64,000 nucleotides of DNA from Halictus rubicundus (taxonomy: Eukaryota > Arthropoda > Insecta > Hymenoptera > Halictidae), in contig NW_027489002.1 in the NCBI RefSeq assembly GCF_050948215.1, positions 62,001 to 126,000 of the forward strand, given 5' to 3'. Positions 32,216 to 47,700 of the stretch are shown here, piece by piece; positions within the stretch are counted from its first letter, which is position 1, and the number at the start of each line of letters is the position of its first letter. Below the pieces are notes generated by a model. It saw nothing but the letters and a program-made list of their open reading frames with translations, did no database searches and was not told the origin of the DNA. Both the position numbers and the translations under genes were made by a program.

Positions 32216-34620
32216 TAGAGGATCGGATAGAGGATCGGATAGAGGATAGGATAGGATAGAGGATAGGATAGGATAGAGGATAGAGTAGGATAGAGGATAG
32301 AGTAGGATAGAGGATAGGATAGGATAGAGGATAGGATTGTATAGAGGAAAGTATAGGATAGAGGATAGGATAGGGTAGAGGATAGGATATGATAGAGGAT
32401 AGGATAGGATAGAGGATAGTATAGGATAGAGAATAGGATACAATAGAGGATAGGATAGGATAAAGGATAGGATAGCATAGAGGATAGGATAGGATAGGAT
32501 AGAGGATAGGATAGGATAGGATAGAGGATAGGATAGGATAGAGGATAGGATAGAGGATAGGATAGGATAGAGGATCGGATAGAGGATAGGCTAGGATAGA
32601 GGATAGGATAGGATAGAGGAAAGGATAGGATAGAGGATAGGATAGGTAATTGGATAGGATAGAAGATAGGATAAGGTATAGGATAGTATAGGATAGAGGA
32701 TAGGATAGGATAGAGGATAGGATAGGATAGAGGATAGGATAGGATAGAGGATAGGATAGGATACAGGATAGGATAGGATAGAGGATAATATAGGATAGAG
32801 GATAGGATAGGATAGAGGATAGGATAGGATAGAGGATAGGATAGGATAGAGGATAGGATAGAGGATAGGATAGGATAGAGGATAGGATAGAGGATAGGAT
32901 AGAGGATAGGATAGGATAGAGGATCTGATAGAGGATAGGATAGGATAGAGGAAAGGATATAATAGAGGATAGGATAGGTAATTGGATAGGATAGAGGATA
33001 GGATAAGGTAGAGGATAGTATAGGATAGAGGATAGTATAGGATAGAGGATAGGATAGGATAGAGGATAGGATAGGAAAAAGGATAGGATAGGATAGAGGA
33101 TAATATAGGATAGAGGATAGGATAGGATACAGGATAGGATAGGATAGAGGATAATATAGGATAGAGGATAGGATAGGATAGAGGATAGGATAGGATAGAG
33201 GATAGGATAGGATAGAGGATAGGATAGGATAGAGGATAGGATAGAGGATAGGATAGGATAGAGGATAGGATAGAGGATAGGATAGGATAGAGGATCGGAT
33301 AGAGGATAGGATAGGATAGAGGAAAGGATATAATAGAGGATAGGATAGGTAATTGGATAGGATAGAGGATAGGATAAGGTAGAGGATAGTATAGGATAGA
33401 GGATGGGATAGGATAGAGGATAGGATAGGATAAAGGATAGGATAGGATAGAGGATAGGATAGGATAGAGGATAGGATAGGATACAGGATAGGATAGAGGA
33501 TCGGATAGAGGATAGGATAGGATAGAGGATCGGATAGAGGATAGGATAGGATAGAGGATAGGATAGGATAGAGGATAGGATAGGATAGAAGATAATATAG
33601 GATAGAGGATAGGATAGGATAGAGGATAGGATAGGATAGAGGATAGGATAGGATAGAGGATAGTATAGGAGAGAGAATAGGATAGAATAGAGGATAGGAT
33701 AGGATAAAGGATAGGATAGCATAGAGGATAGGATAGGATAGGATAGAGGATAGGATAGGATAGAGGATAGGATAGGTAATTGGATAGGATAGAGGATAGG
33801 ATAAGGTAGAGGATAGTATAGGATAGAGGATAGGATAGGATAGAGGATAGGATAGGATAGAGGATAGGATAGGAAAAAGGATAGGATAGGATAGGATAGA
33901 GGATAGGATAGGATAGAGGATAGGATAGGATAGAGGATAGGATAGGATAGAGGATAGGATAGGATAGAGGATAGGATAGGATACAGGATAGGATAGGATA
34001 GAGGATAATATAGGATAGAGGATAGGATAGGATAGAGGATAGGATAGGATAGAGGATAGGATAGGATAGAGGATAGGACAGAGGATAGGATATAATAGAG
34101 GATAGGATAGAGGATAGGATAGAGGATAGGATAGGATAGAGGATAGGATAGAGGATAGGATAGGATAGAGGATCGGATAGAGGATAGGATAGGATAGAGG
34201 AAAGGATATAATAGAGGATAGGATAGGTAATTGGATAGGATAGAGGATAGGATAAGGTAGAGGATAGTATAGGATAGAGGATGGGATAGGATAGAGGATA
34301 GGATAGGATAAAGGATAGGATAGGATAGAGGATAGGATAGGATAGAGGATAGGATATGATACAGGATAGGATAGAGGATCGGATAGAGGATAGGATAGGA
34401 TAGAGGATCGGATAGAGGATAGGATAGGATAGAGGATAGGATAGGATAGAGGATAGAGTAGGATAGAGGATAGAGTAGGATAGAGGATAGGATAGGATAG
34501 AGGATAGGATTGGATAGAGGAAAGTATAGGATAGAGGATAGGATAGGATACAGGATAGGATAGGATAGAGGATAGGATAGGATAGAGGAAAGCATAGGAT
34601 AGAGGATAGGATAGGTAATT
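32216..34620. repeat. Satellite segment duplicated on both sides of the retrotransposon, right copy
   Basis: Counterpart of 18560-21484: GGCTAGG at 32589, GATCTG at 32922, GGAAAGGATATAATAG at 32950, 33321 and 34199. The 371-bp gap between the first two motifs is the same as in the left copy (19318 to 19689). The limits are approximate. Confidence 0.78.
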
Positions 34621-37600
34621 GGATAGGATAGAGGATAGGATAAGGTAGAGGATAGTATAGGATAGAGGATAGGATAGGATAGAGGATAGGATAGGAAAAA
34701 GGATAGGATAGGATAGGATAGAGGATAGGATAGGATAGAGGATAGGATAGGGTAGAGGATAATATAGGATAGAGGATAGGATAGGATAGAGGATAGTATA
34801 GGATAGAGAATAGGATAGAATAGAGGATAGGATAGGATAAAGGATAGGATAGCATAGAGGATAGGATAGGATAGGATAGAGGATAGGATAGGATAGGATA
34901 GAGGATAGGATAGGATAGAGGATAGGATAGGATAGAGGATAGGATAGGATAGAGGATAGGATAGAGGATAGGATAGGATAGAGGATCGGATAGAGGATAG
35001 GATAGGATAGAGGATAGGATAGGATAGAGGAAAGCATAGGATAGAGGATAGGATAGGTAATTGGATAGGATAGAGGATAGGATAAGGTAGAGGATAGTAT
35101 AGGATAGAGGATAGGATAGGAGAGAGGATAGGATAGGAAAAAGGATAGGATAGGATAGGATAGAGGATAGGATAGGATAGAGGATAGGATAGGATAGAGG
35201 ATAGGATAGGATAGAGGATAGGATAGGATAGAGGATAGGATAGAGGATAGGATAGGATAGAGGATAGGATAGAGGATAGGATAGGATAGAGGATCGGATA
35301 GAGGATAGGATAGGATAGAGGAAAGGATATAATAGAGGATAGGATAGGTAATTGGATAGGATAGAGGATAGGATAAGGTAGAGGATAGTATAGGATAGAG
35401 GATGGGATAGGATAGAGGATAGGATAGGATAAAGGATAGGATAGGATAGAGGATAGGATAGGATAGAGGATAGGATAGGATACAGGATAGGATAGAGGAT
35501 CGGATAGAGGATAGGATAGGATAGAGGATCGGATAGAGGATAGGATAGGATAGAGGATAGGATAGGATAGAGGATAGGATAGGATAGAGGATAATATAGG
35601 ATAGAGGATAGGATAGGATAGAGGATAGGATAGGATAGAGGATAGGATAGGATAGAGGATAGTATAGGATAGAGAATAGGATAGAATAGAGGATAGGATA
35701 GGATAAAGGATAGGATAGCATAGAGGATAGGATAGGATAGGATAGAGGATAGGATAGAGGATAGGATAGGATAGAGGTTCGGATAGAGGATAGGATAAGG
35801 TAGAGGATAGTATAGGATAGAGGATAGGATAGGATAGAGGATAGGATAGGATAGAGGATAGGATAGGAAAAAGGATAGGATAGGATAGGATAGAGGATAG
35901 GATAGGATAGAGGATAGGATAGGATAGAGGATAGGATAGGATAGAGGATAGGATAGGATACAGGATAGGATAGGATAGAGGATAATATAGGATAGAGGAT
36001 AGGATAGGATAGAGGATAGGATAGGATAGAGGATAGGATAGGATAGAGGATAGGATAGAGGATAGGATATAATAGAGGATAGGATAGAGGATAGGATAGA
36101 GGATAGGATAGGATAGAGGATAGGATAGAGGATAGGATAGGATAGAGGATCGGATAGAGGATAGGATAGGATAGAGGAAAGGATATAATAGAGGATAGGA
36201 TAGGTAATTGGATAGGATAGAGGATAGGATAAGGTAGAGGATAGTATAGGATAGAGGATGGGATAGGATAGAGGATAGGATAGGATAAAGGATAGGATAG
36301 GATAGAGGATAGGATAGGATAGAGGATAGGATAGGATACAGGATAGGATAGAGGATCGGATAGAGGATAGGATAGGATAGAGGATCGGATAGAGGATAGG
36401 ATAGAATAGAGGATAGGATAGGATAGAGGATAGAGTAGGATAGAGGATAGAGTAGGATAGAGGATAGGATAGGATAGAGGATAGGATTGGATAGAGGAAA
36501 GTATAGGATAGAGGATAGGATAGGATAGAGGATAGGATAGGATAGAGGATAGGATAGGATAGAGGATAGTATAGGATAGAGAATAGGATAGAATAGTGGA
36601 TAGGATAGGATAAAGGATAGGATAGCATAGAGGATAGGATAGGATAGGATAGAGGATAGGATAGGATAGGATAGAGGATAGGATAGGATAGAGGATAGGA
36701 TAGGATAGAGGATAGGATAGGATAGAGGATAGGATAGAGGATAGGATAGGATAGAGGACCGGATAGAGGATAGGATAGGATAGAGGATAGGATAGGATAG
36801 AGGAAAGCATAGGATAGAGGATAGGATAGGTAATTGGATAGGATAGAGGATAGGATAAGGTAGAGGATAGTATAGGATAGAGGATAGGATAGGATAGAGG
36901 ATAGGATAGGAAAAAGGATAGGATAGGATAGGATAGAGGATAGGATAGGATAGAGGATAGGATAGGGTAGAGGATAGTATAGGATAGAGAATAGGATAGA
37001 ATAGAGGATAGGATAGGATAAAGGATAGGATAGCATAGAGGATAGGATAGGATAGGATAGAGGATAGGATAGGATAGGATAGAGGATAGGATAGGATAGA
37101 GGATAGGATAGGATAGAGGATAGGATAGGATAGAGGATAGGATAGGATAGAGGATAGGATAGAGGATAGGATAGGATAGAGGATCGGATAGAGGATAGGA
37201 TAGGATAGGATAGAGGAAAGCATAGGATAGAGGATAGGATAGGTAATTGGATAGGATAGGTAATTGGATAGGATAGAGGATAGGATAAGGTAGAGGATAG
37301 TATAGGATAGAGGATAGGATAGGATAGAGGATAGGATAGGAAAAAGGATAGGATAGGATAGGATAGAGGATAGGATAGGGTAGAGGATAATATAGGATAG
37401 AGGATAGGATAGGATAGAGGATAGGATAGGATAGAGGATAGGATAGGATAGAGGATAGGATAGGATAGAGGATAGAGTAGGATAGAGGATAGAGTAGGAT
37501 AGAGGATAGGATAGGATAGAGGATAGGATTGGATAGAGGAAAGTATAGGATAGGGGATAGGATAGGATAGAGGATAGGATAGGATAGAGGATAGGTTAGG

Positions 37601-40600
37601 ATAGAGGATAGTATAGGATAGAGAATAGGATAGAATAGAGGATAGGATAGGATAAAGGATAGGATAGCATAGAGGATAGGATAGGATAGGATAGAGGATA
37701 GGATAGGATAGGATAGAGGATAGGATAGGATAGGATAGAGGATAGGATAGGATAGGATAGAGGATAGGATAGGATAGAGGATAGGATAGGATAGAGGATA
37801 GGATAGGACAGAGGATAGGATAGGATAGAGGATAGGATAGAGGATAGGATAGGATAGAGGTTCGGATAGAGGATAGGATAGGATAGAGGATATTATAGGA
37901 TAGAGGAAAGGATAGGATAGAGGATAGGATAGGTAATTGGATAGGATAGAGGATAGGATAAGGTAGAGGATAGTATAGGGTAGAGGATAGGATAGGATAG
38001 AGGATAGGATAGGATAGAGGATAGGATAGGAAAAAGGATAGGATAGGATAGGATAGAGGATAGGATAGGATAGAGGATAGGATAGGATAGAGGATAGGAT
38101 AGGATAGAGGATAGGATAGGATAGAGGATAGGATAGGATAGAGGATAGGATAGGATAGAGGATAGGATAGAGGATAGGATAGGATAGAGGATAGGATAGA
38201 GGATAGGATAGAGGATAGGATAGGATAGAGGATAGGATAGAGGATAGGATAGGATAGAGGATCGGATAGAGGATAAGATAGGATAGAGGAAAGGATAGGA
38301 TAGAGGATAGGATAGGATAGAGGATCGGATAGAGGATAAGATAGGATAGAGGAAAGGATATAATAGAGGATAGGATAGGTAATTGGATAGGATAGAGGAT
38401 AGGATAAGGTAGAGGATAGTATAGGATAGAGGATGGGATAGGATAGAGGATAGGATAGGATAAAGGATAGGATAGGATAGAGCATAGGATAGGATAGAGG
38501 ATAGGATAGGATACAGGATAGGATAGAGGATCGGATAGAGGATAGGATAGGATAGAGGATCGGATAGAGGATAGGATAGGATAGAGGATAGAGTAGGATA
38601 GAGGATAGAGTAGGATAGAGGATAGGATAGGATAGAGGATAGGATTGGATAGAGGAAAGTATAGGATAGAGGATAGGATAGGATAGAGGATAGGATAGGA
38701 TAGAGGATAGAGTAGGATAGAGGATAGAGTAGGATAGAGGATAGGATAGGATAGAGGATAGGATTGGATAGAGGAAAGTATAGGATAGGGGATAGGATAG
38801 GATAGAGGATAGGATAGGATAGAGGATAGGTTAGGATAGAGGATAGTATAGGATAGAGAATAGGATAGAATAGAGGATAGGATAGGATAAAGGATAGGAT
38901 AGCATAGAGGATAGGATAGGATAGCATAGAGGATAGGATAGGATAGGATAGAGGATAGGATAGGATAGAGGATAGGATAGGATAGAGGATAGGATAGGAC
39001 AGAGGATAGGATAGGATAGAGGATAGGATAGAGGATAGGATAGGATAGAGGTTCGGATAGAGGGTAGGATAGGATAGAGGATATTATAGGATAGAGGAAA
39101 GGATAGGATAGAGGATAGGATAGGTAATTGGATAGGATAGAGGATAGGATAAGGTAGAGGATAGTATAGGATAGAGGATAGGATAGGATAGAGGATAGGA
39201 TAGGATAGAGGATAGGATAGGAAAAAGGATAGGATAGGATAGGATAGAGGATAGGATAGGATAGAGGATAGGATAGGATAGAGGATAGGATAGGATAGAG
39301 GATAGGATAGGATAGAGGATAGGATAGGATAGAGGATAGGATAGGATAGAGGATAGGATAGGATAGAGGATAGGATAGGATAGAGGATAGGATAGGATAG
39401 AGGATAGGATAGAGGATAGGATAGGATAGAGGATAGGATAGAGGATAGGATAGAGGATAGGATAGAGGATAGGATAGGATAGAGGATAGGATAGAGGATA
39501 GGATAGGATAGAGCATCGGATAGAGGATAAGATAGGATAGAGGAAAGGATATAATAGAGGATAGGATAGGTAATTGGATAGGATAGAGGATAGGATAAGG
39601 TAGAGGATAGTATAGGATAGAGGATGGGATAGGATAGAGGATAGGATAGGATAAAGGATAGGATAGGATAGAGGATAGGATAGGATAGAGGATAGGATAG
39701 GATACAGGATAGGATAGAGGATCGGATAGAGGATAGGATAGGATAGAGGATCGGATAGAGGATAGGATAGGATAGAGGATAGGATAGGATAGAGGATAGA
39801 GTAGGATAGAGGATAGAGTAGGATAGAGGATAGGATAGGATAGAGGATAGGATTGGATAGAGGAAAGTATAGGATAGAGGATAGGATAGGATAGAGGATA
39901 GGATAGGATAGAGGATAGGATAGGATAGAGGATAGTATAGGATAGAGAATAGGATAGAATAGAGGATAGGATAGGATAAAGGATTAGATAGCATAGAGGA
40001 TAGTATAGGATAGAGAATAGGATAGAATAGAGGATAGGATAGGATAAAGGATTAGATAGCATAGAGGATAGGATAGGATAGGATAGAGGATAGGATAGGA
40101 TAGAGGATAGGATAGAGGATAGGATAGAGGATAGGATAGGATAGAGGTTCGGATAGAGGATAGGATAGGATAGAGGATAGGATAGGATAGAGGAAAGGAT
40201 AGGATAGAGGATAGGATAGGTAATTGGATAGGATAGAGGATAGGATAAGGTAGAGGATAGTATAGGATAGAGGATAGGATAGGATAGGATAGAGGATAGG
40301 ATAGGATAGATGATAGGATAGGATACAGGATAGGATAGAATAGATGATAATATAGGATAGAGGATAGGATAGGATAGAGGATAGGATAGGATAGAGGATA
40401 GAGTAGGATAGAGGATAGAGTAGGATAGAGGATAGGAAAGGATAGAGGATAGGATTGGATAGAGGAAAGTATAGGATAGAGGATAGGATAGGATAGAGGA
40501 TAGGATAGGATAGAGGATAGGATAGGATAGAGGATAGTATAGGATAGAGAATAGGATAGAATAGAGGATAGGATAGGATAAAGGATTAGATAGCATAGAG

Positions 40601-43600
40601 GATAGGATAGGATAGGATAGAGGATAGTATAGGATAGAGAATAGGATAGAATAGAGGATAGGATAGAATAAGGATTAGATAGCATAGAGGATAGGATAGG
40701 ATAGGATAGAGGATAGGATAGGATAGAGGATAGGATAGAGGATAGGATAGAGGATAGGATAGGATAGAGGTTCGGATAGAGGATAGGATAGGATAGAGGA
40801 TAGGATAGGATAGAGGAAAGGATAGGATAGAGGATAGGATAGGTAATTGGATAGGATAGAGGATAGGATAAGGTAGAGGATAGTATAGGATAGAGGATAG
40901 GATAGGATAGAGGATAGGATAGGATAGAGGATAGGATAGAGGATAGGATAGGATAGAGGATCGGATAGAGGATAGGATAGGATAGAGGAAAGGATATAAT
41001 AGAGGATAGGATAGGTAATTGGATAGGATAGAGGATAGGATAAGGGAGAGGATAGTATAGGATAGAGGATGGGATAGGATAGAGGATAGGATAGGATAAA
41101 GGATAGGATAGGATAGAGGATAGGATAGGATAGAGGATAGGATAGGATACAGGATAGGATAGGATAGAGGATCGGATAGAGGATAGGATAGGATAGAGGA
41201 TCGGATAGAGGATAGGATAGGATAGAGGATAGGATAGGATAGAGGATAGAGTAGGATAGAGGATAGAGTAGGATAGAGGATAGGATAGGATAGAGGATAG
41301 GATTGGATAGAGGAAAGTATAGGATAGAGGATAGGATAGGATAGAGGATAGGATAGGATAGGATAGAGGATAGGATAGGATAGGATAGAGGATAGGATAG
41401 GATAGAGGATAGGATAGGATAGAGGATAGGATATGGGATAGGATAGGATAGAGGATCGGATAGAGGATAGGATAGGATAGAGGATAGGATAGGATAGAGG
41501 AAAGGATAGGATAGAGGATAGGATAGGTAATTGGATAGGATAGAGGATAGGATAAGGTAGAGGATAGTATAGGATAGAGGATAGGATAGGATAGAGGATA
41601 GGATAGGATAGAGGATAGGATAGGAAAAAGGATAGGATAGGATAGGATAGAGGATAGGATAGGATAGAGGATAGGATAGGATAGAGGATAGGATAGGATA
41701 GAGGATAGGATAGGATAGAGGATAGGATAGGATAGAGGATAGGATAGGATAGAGGATAGGATAGAGGATAGGATATAATAGAGGATAGGATAGAGGATAG
41801 GATAGAGGATAGGATAGGATAGAGGATAGGATAGAGGATAGGATAGGATAGAGGATCGGATAGAGGATAGGATAGGATAGAGGAAAGGATATAATAGAGG
41901 ATAGGATAGGTAATTGGATAGGATAGAGGATAGGATAAGGTAGAGGATAGTATAGGATAGAGGATGGGATAGGATAGAGGATAGGATAGGATAAAGGATA
42001 GGATAGGATAGAGGATAGGATAGGATACAGGATAGGATAGAGGATCGGATAGAGGATCGGATAGAGGATAGGATAGGATAGAGGATAGGATAGGATAGAG
42101 GATAGAGTAGGATAGAGGATAGAGTAGGATAGAGGATAGGATAGGATAGAGGATAGGATTGGATAGAGGAAAGTATAGGATAGAGGATAGGATAGGATAG
42201 AGGATAGGATAGGATAGAGGATAGGATAGGATAGAGGATAGTATAGGATAGAGAATAGGATAGAATAGAGGATAGGATAGGATAAAGGATAGGATAGCAT
42301 AGAGGATAGGATAGGATAGGATAGAGGATAGGATAGGATAGGATAGAGGATAGGATAGGATAGAGGATAGGATAGGATAGAGGATAGGATAGAGGATAGG
42401 ATAGGATAGAGGATCGGATAGAGGATAGGATAGGATAGAGGATAGGATAGGATAGAGGAAAGCATAGGATAGAGGATAGGATAGGTAATTGGATAGGATA
42501 GAGGATAGGATAAGGTAGAGGATAGTATAGGATAGAGGATAGGATAGGATAGAGGATAGGATAGGATAGAGGATAGGATAGAGGATAGGATATAATAGAG
42601 GATAGGATAGAGGATAGGATAGAGGATAGGATAGGATAGAGGATAGGATAGAGGATAGGATAGGATAGAGGATCGGATAGAGGATAGGATAGGATAGAGG
42701 AAAGGATATAATAGAGGATAGGATAGGTAATTGGATAGGATAGAGGATAGGATAAGGTAGAGGATAGTATAGGATAGAGGATGGGATAGGATAGAGGATA
42801 GGATAGGATAAAGGATAGGATAGGATAGAGGATAGGATAGGATAGAGGATAGGATAGGATACAGGATAGGATAGAGGATCGGATAGAGGATCGGATAGAG
42901 GATAGGATAGGATAGAGGATCGGATAGAGGATAGGATAGGATAGAGGATAGGATAGGATAGAGGCAAGCATAGGATAGAGGATAGGATAGGTAATTGGAT
43001 AGGATAGAGGATAGGATAAGGTAGAGGATAGTATAGGATAGAGGATAGGATAGGATAGAGGATAGTATAGGATAGAGAATAGGATAGAATAGAGGATAGG
43101 ATAGGATAAAGGATAGGATAGCATAGAGGATAGGATAGGATAGGATAGAGGATAGGATAGGATAGGATAGAGGATAGGATAGGATAGAGGATAGGATACG
43201 ATAGAGGATAGGATAGAGGATAGGATAGTATAGAGGATCGGATAGAGGATAGGATAGGATAGAGGATAGGATAGGATAGAGGAAAGCATAGGATAGAGGA
43301 TAGGATAGGACAGAGGATAGGATAGGATAGAGGATAGGATAGAGGATGGGATAGGATAGAGGATAGGATAGGATAAAGGATAGGATAGGATAGAGGATAG
43401 GATAGGATAGAGGATAGGATAGGATAAAGGATAGGATAGCATAGAGGATAGGATAGGATAGGATAGAGGATAGGATAGGATAGGATAGAGGATAGGATAG
43501 GATAGAGGATAGGATAGGATAGAGGATAGGATAGGACAGAGGATAGGATAGGATAGAGGATAGGATAGAGGATGGGATAGGATAGAGGATAGGATAGGAT

Positions 43601-44700
43601 AGAGGATAGGATAGGATAGAGGATAGAGTAGGATAGAGGATAGAGTAGGATAGAGGATAGGATAGGATAGAGGATAGGATTGGATAGAGGAAAGTATAGA
43701 ATAGGGGATAGGATAGGATAGAGGATAGGATAGGATAGAGGATAGGTTAGGATAGAGGATAGTATAGGATAGAGAATAGGATAGAATAGAGGATAGGATA
43801 GGATAAAGGATAGGATAGCATAGAGGATAGGATAGGATAGGATAGAGGATAGGATAGGATAGGATAGAGGATAGGATAGGATAGAGGATAGGATAGGATA
43901 GAGGATAGGATAGGACAGAGGATAGGATAGGATAGAGGATAGGATAGAGGATGGGATAGGATAGAGGATAGGATAGGATAAAGGATAGGATAGGATAGAG
44001 GATAGGATAGGATAGAGGATAGGATAGGATACAGGATAGGATAGAGGATCGGATAGAGGATAGGATAGGATAGAGGATCGGATAGAGGATAGGAAAGGAT
44101 AGAGGATAGGATAGGATAGAGGATAGAGTAGGATAGAGGATAGAGTAGGATAGAGGATAGGATAGGATAGAGGATAGGATTGGATAGAGGAAAGTATAGG
44201 ATAGAGGATAGGATAGGATAGAGGATAGGATAGGATAGAGGATAGGATAGGATAGAGGATAGTATAGGATAGAGAATAGGATAGAATAGAGGATAGGATA
44301 GGATAAAGGATTAGATAGCATAGAGGATAGGATAGGATAGGATAGAGGATAGTATAGGATAGAGAATAGGATAGAATAGAGGATAGGATAGGATAAAGGA
44401 TTAGATAGCATAGAGGATAGGATAGGATAGGATAGAGGATAGGATAGGATAGAGGATAGGATAGAGGATAGGATAGGATAGGATAGAGGATAGGATAGGA
44501 TAGAGGATAGGATAGAGGATAGGATAGAGGATAGGATAGAGGATAGGATAGAGGATAGGATAGGATAGAGGTTCGGATAGAGGATAGGATAGGATAGAGG
44601 ATAGGATAGGATAGAGGAAAGGATAGGATAGAGGATAGGATAGGTAATTGGATAGGATTGAGGATAGGATAAGGTAGAGGATAGTATAGGATAGAGGATA

Positions 44701-44760
44701 GGATAGGATAGAGGATATAATAGGATTGAGGAAATGATAGGATAGAGGATAGGATAGAAT
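44701..44760. repeat. B-type satellite variant inside family A
   Basis: GATATAATAGGATTGAGG near 44713, a hallmark of family B, appears here alone about 4.5 kb before the main A/B boundary. A small gene-conversion or exchange tract is the simplest reading. Confidence 0.6.
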
Positions 44761-47700
44761 AGAGGATAGGATAGGATAGAGGATAGGATAGAGGATAGGA
44801 TAGGATAGAGGATAGGATAGGATAGAGGATAGGATAGGATAGAGGATAGGATAGGATAGAGGATAGGATAGGATAGAGGATAGGATAGGATAGAGGATAG
44901 GATAGGATAGAGGATAGGATAGGATAGAGGATAGGATAGGATAGAGGATAGGATAGGATAGAGGATAGGATAGGATAGAGGATAGGATAGGATAGAGGAT
45001 AGGATAGGATAGAGGATAGGATAGGACAGAGGATAGGATAGGATAGAGGATAGGATAGAGGATAGGATAGGATAGAGGTTCGGATAGAGGATAGGATAGG
45101 ATAGAGGATATTATAGGATAGAGGAAAGGATAGGATAGAGGATAGGATAGGTAATTGGATAGGATAGAGGATAGGATAAGGTAGAGGATAGTATAGGATA
45201 GAGGATAGGATAGGATAGAGGATAGGATAGGATAGAGGATAGGATAGGAAAAAGGATAGGATAGGATAGGATAGAGGATAGGATAGGATAGAGGATAGGA
45301 TAGGATAGAGGATAGGATAGGATAGAGGATAGGATAGGATAGAGGATAGGATAGGATAGAGGATAGGATAGAGGATAGGATAGGATAGAGGATAGGATAG
45401 AGGATAGGATAGAGGATAGGATAGGATAGAGGATAGGATAGAGGATAGGATAGGATAGAGGATCGGATAGAGGATAAGATAGGATAGAGGAAAGGATATA
45501 ATAGAGGATAGGATAGGTAATTGGATAGGATAGAGGATAGGATAAGGTAGAGGATAGTATAGGATAGAGGATGGGATAGGATAGAGGATAGGATAGGATA
45601 AAGGATAGGATAGGATAGAGGATAGGATAGGATAGAGGATAGGATAGGATACAGGATAGGATAGAGGATCGGATAGAGGATAGGATAGGATAGAGGATCG
45701 GATAGAGGATAGGATAGGATAGAGGATAGGATAGGATAGAGGATAGAGTAGGATAGAGGATAGAGTAGGATAGAGGATAGGATATGATAGAGGATAGGAT
45801 TGGATAGAGGAAAGTATAGGATAGAGGATAGGATAGGATAGAGGATAGGATAGGATAGAGGATAGGATAGGATAGAGGATAGTATAGGATAGAGAATAGG
45901 ATAGAATAGAGGATAGGATAGGATAAAGGATTAGATAGCATAGAGGATAGTATAGGATAGAGAATAGGATAGAATAGAGGATAGGATAGGATAAAGGATT
46001 AGATAGCATAGAGGATAGGATAGGATAGGATAGAGGATAGGATAGGATAGAGGATAGGATAGAGGATAGGATAGAGGATAGGATAGGATAGAGGTTCGGA
46101 TAGAGGATAGGATAGGATAGAGGATAGGATAGGATAGAGGAAAGGATAGGATAGAGGATAGGATAGGTAATTGGATAGGATAGAGGATAGGATAAGGTAG
46201 AGGATAGTATAGGATAGAGGATAGGATAGGATAGAGGATAGGATAGGATAGAGGATAGGATAGGAAAAGGATAGGATAGGATAGGATAGAGGATAGGATA
46301 GGATAGATGATAGGATAGGATACAGGATAGGATAGAATAGATGATAATATTGGATAGAGGATAGTATAGGATAGAGGATAGGATAGGATAGAGGATAGAG
46401 TAGGATAGAGGATAGAGTAGGATAGAGGATAGGAAAGGATAGAGGATAGGATTGGATAGAGGAAAGTATAGGATAGAGGATAGGATAGGATAGAGGATAG
46501 GATAGGATAGAGGATAGGATAGGATAGAGGATAGTATAGGATAGAGAATAGGATAGAATAGAGGATAGGATAGAATAAGGATTAGATAGCATAGAGGATA
46601 GGATAGGATAGGATAGAGGATAGGATAGGATAGAGGATAGGATAGAGGATAGGATAGAGGATAGGATAGGATAGAGGTTCGGATAGAGGATAGGATAGGA
46701 TAGAGGATAGGATAGGATAGAGGAAAGGATAGGATAGAGGATAGGATAGGATAGAGGATAGGATAGGATAGAGGAAAGGATAGGATAGAGGATAGGATAG
46801 GTAATTGGATAGGATAGAGGATAGGATAAGGTAGAGGATAGTATAGGATAGAGGATAGGATAGGATAGAGGATAGGATAGGATAGAGGATAGGATAGGAT
46901 AGAGGATAGGATAGGATAGAGGATAGGATAGGATAGAGGATAGGATAGAGGATAGGATAGGATAGAGGATCGGATAGAGGATAGGATAGGATAGAGGAAA
47001 GGATATAATAGAGGATAGGATAGGTAATTGGATAGGATAGAGGATAGGATAAGGTAGAGGATAGTATAGGATAGAGGATGGGATAGGATAGAGGATAGGA
47101 TAGGATAAAGGATAGGATAGGATAGAGGATAGGATAGGATAGAGGATAGGACAGGATACAGGATAGGATAGAGGATCGGATAGAGGATCGGATAGAGGAT
47201 AGGATAGGATAGAGGATAGGATAGGATAGAGGATAGAGTAGGATAGAGGATAGAGTAGGATAGAGGATAGGATAGGATAGAGGATAGGATTGGATAGAGG
47301 AAAGTATAGGATAGAGGATAGGATAGGATAGAGGATAGGATAGGATAGAGGATAGGATAGGATAGAGGATAGTATAAGATAGAGAATAGGATAGAATAGA
47401 GGATAGGATAGGATAAAGGATAGGATAGCATAGAGGATAGGATAGGATAGGATAGAGGATAGGATAGGATAGGATAGAGGATAGGATAGGATAGAGGATA
47501 GGATAGGATAGAGGATAGGATAGGATAGAGGATAGGATAGAGGATAGGATAGGATAGAGGATCGGATAGAGGATAGGATAGGATAGAGGATAGGATAGGA
47601 TAGAGGAAAGCATAGGATAGAGGATAGGATAGGTAATTGGATAGGATAGAGGATAGGATAAGGTAGAGGATAGTATAGGATAGAGGATAGGATAGGATAG

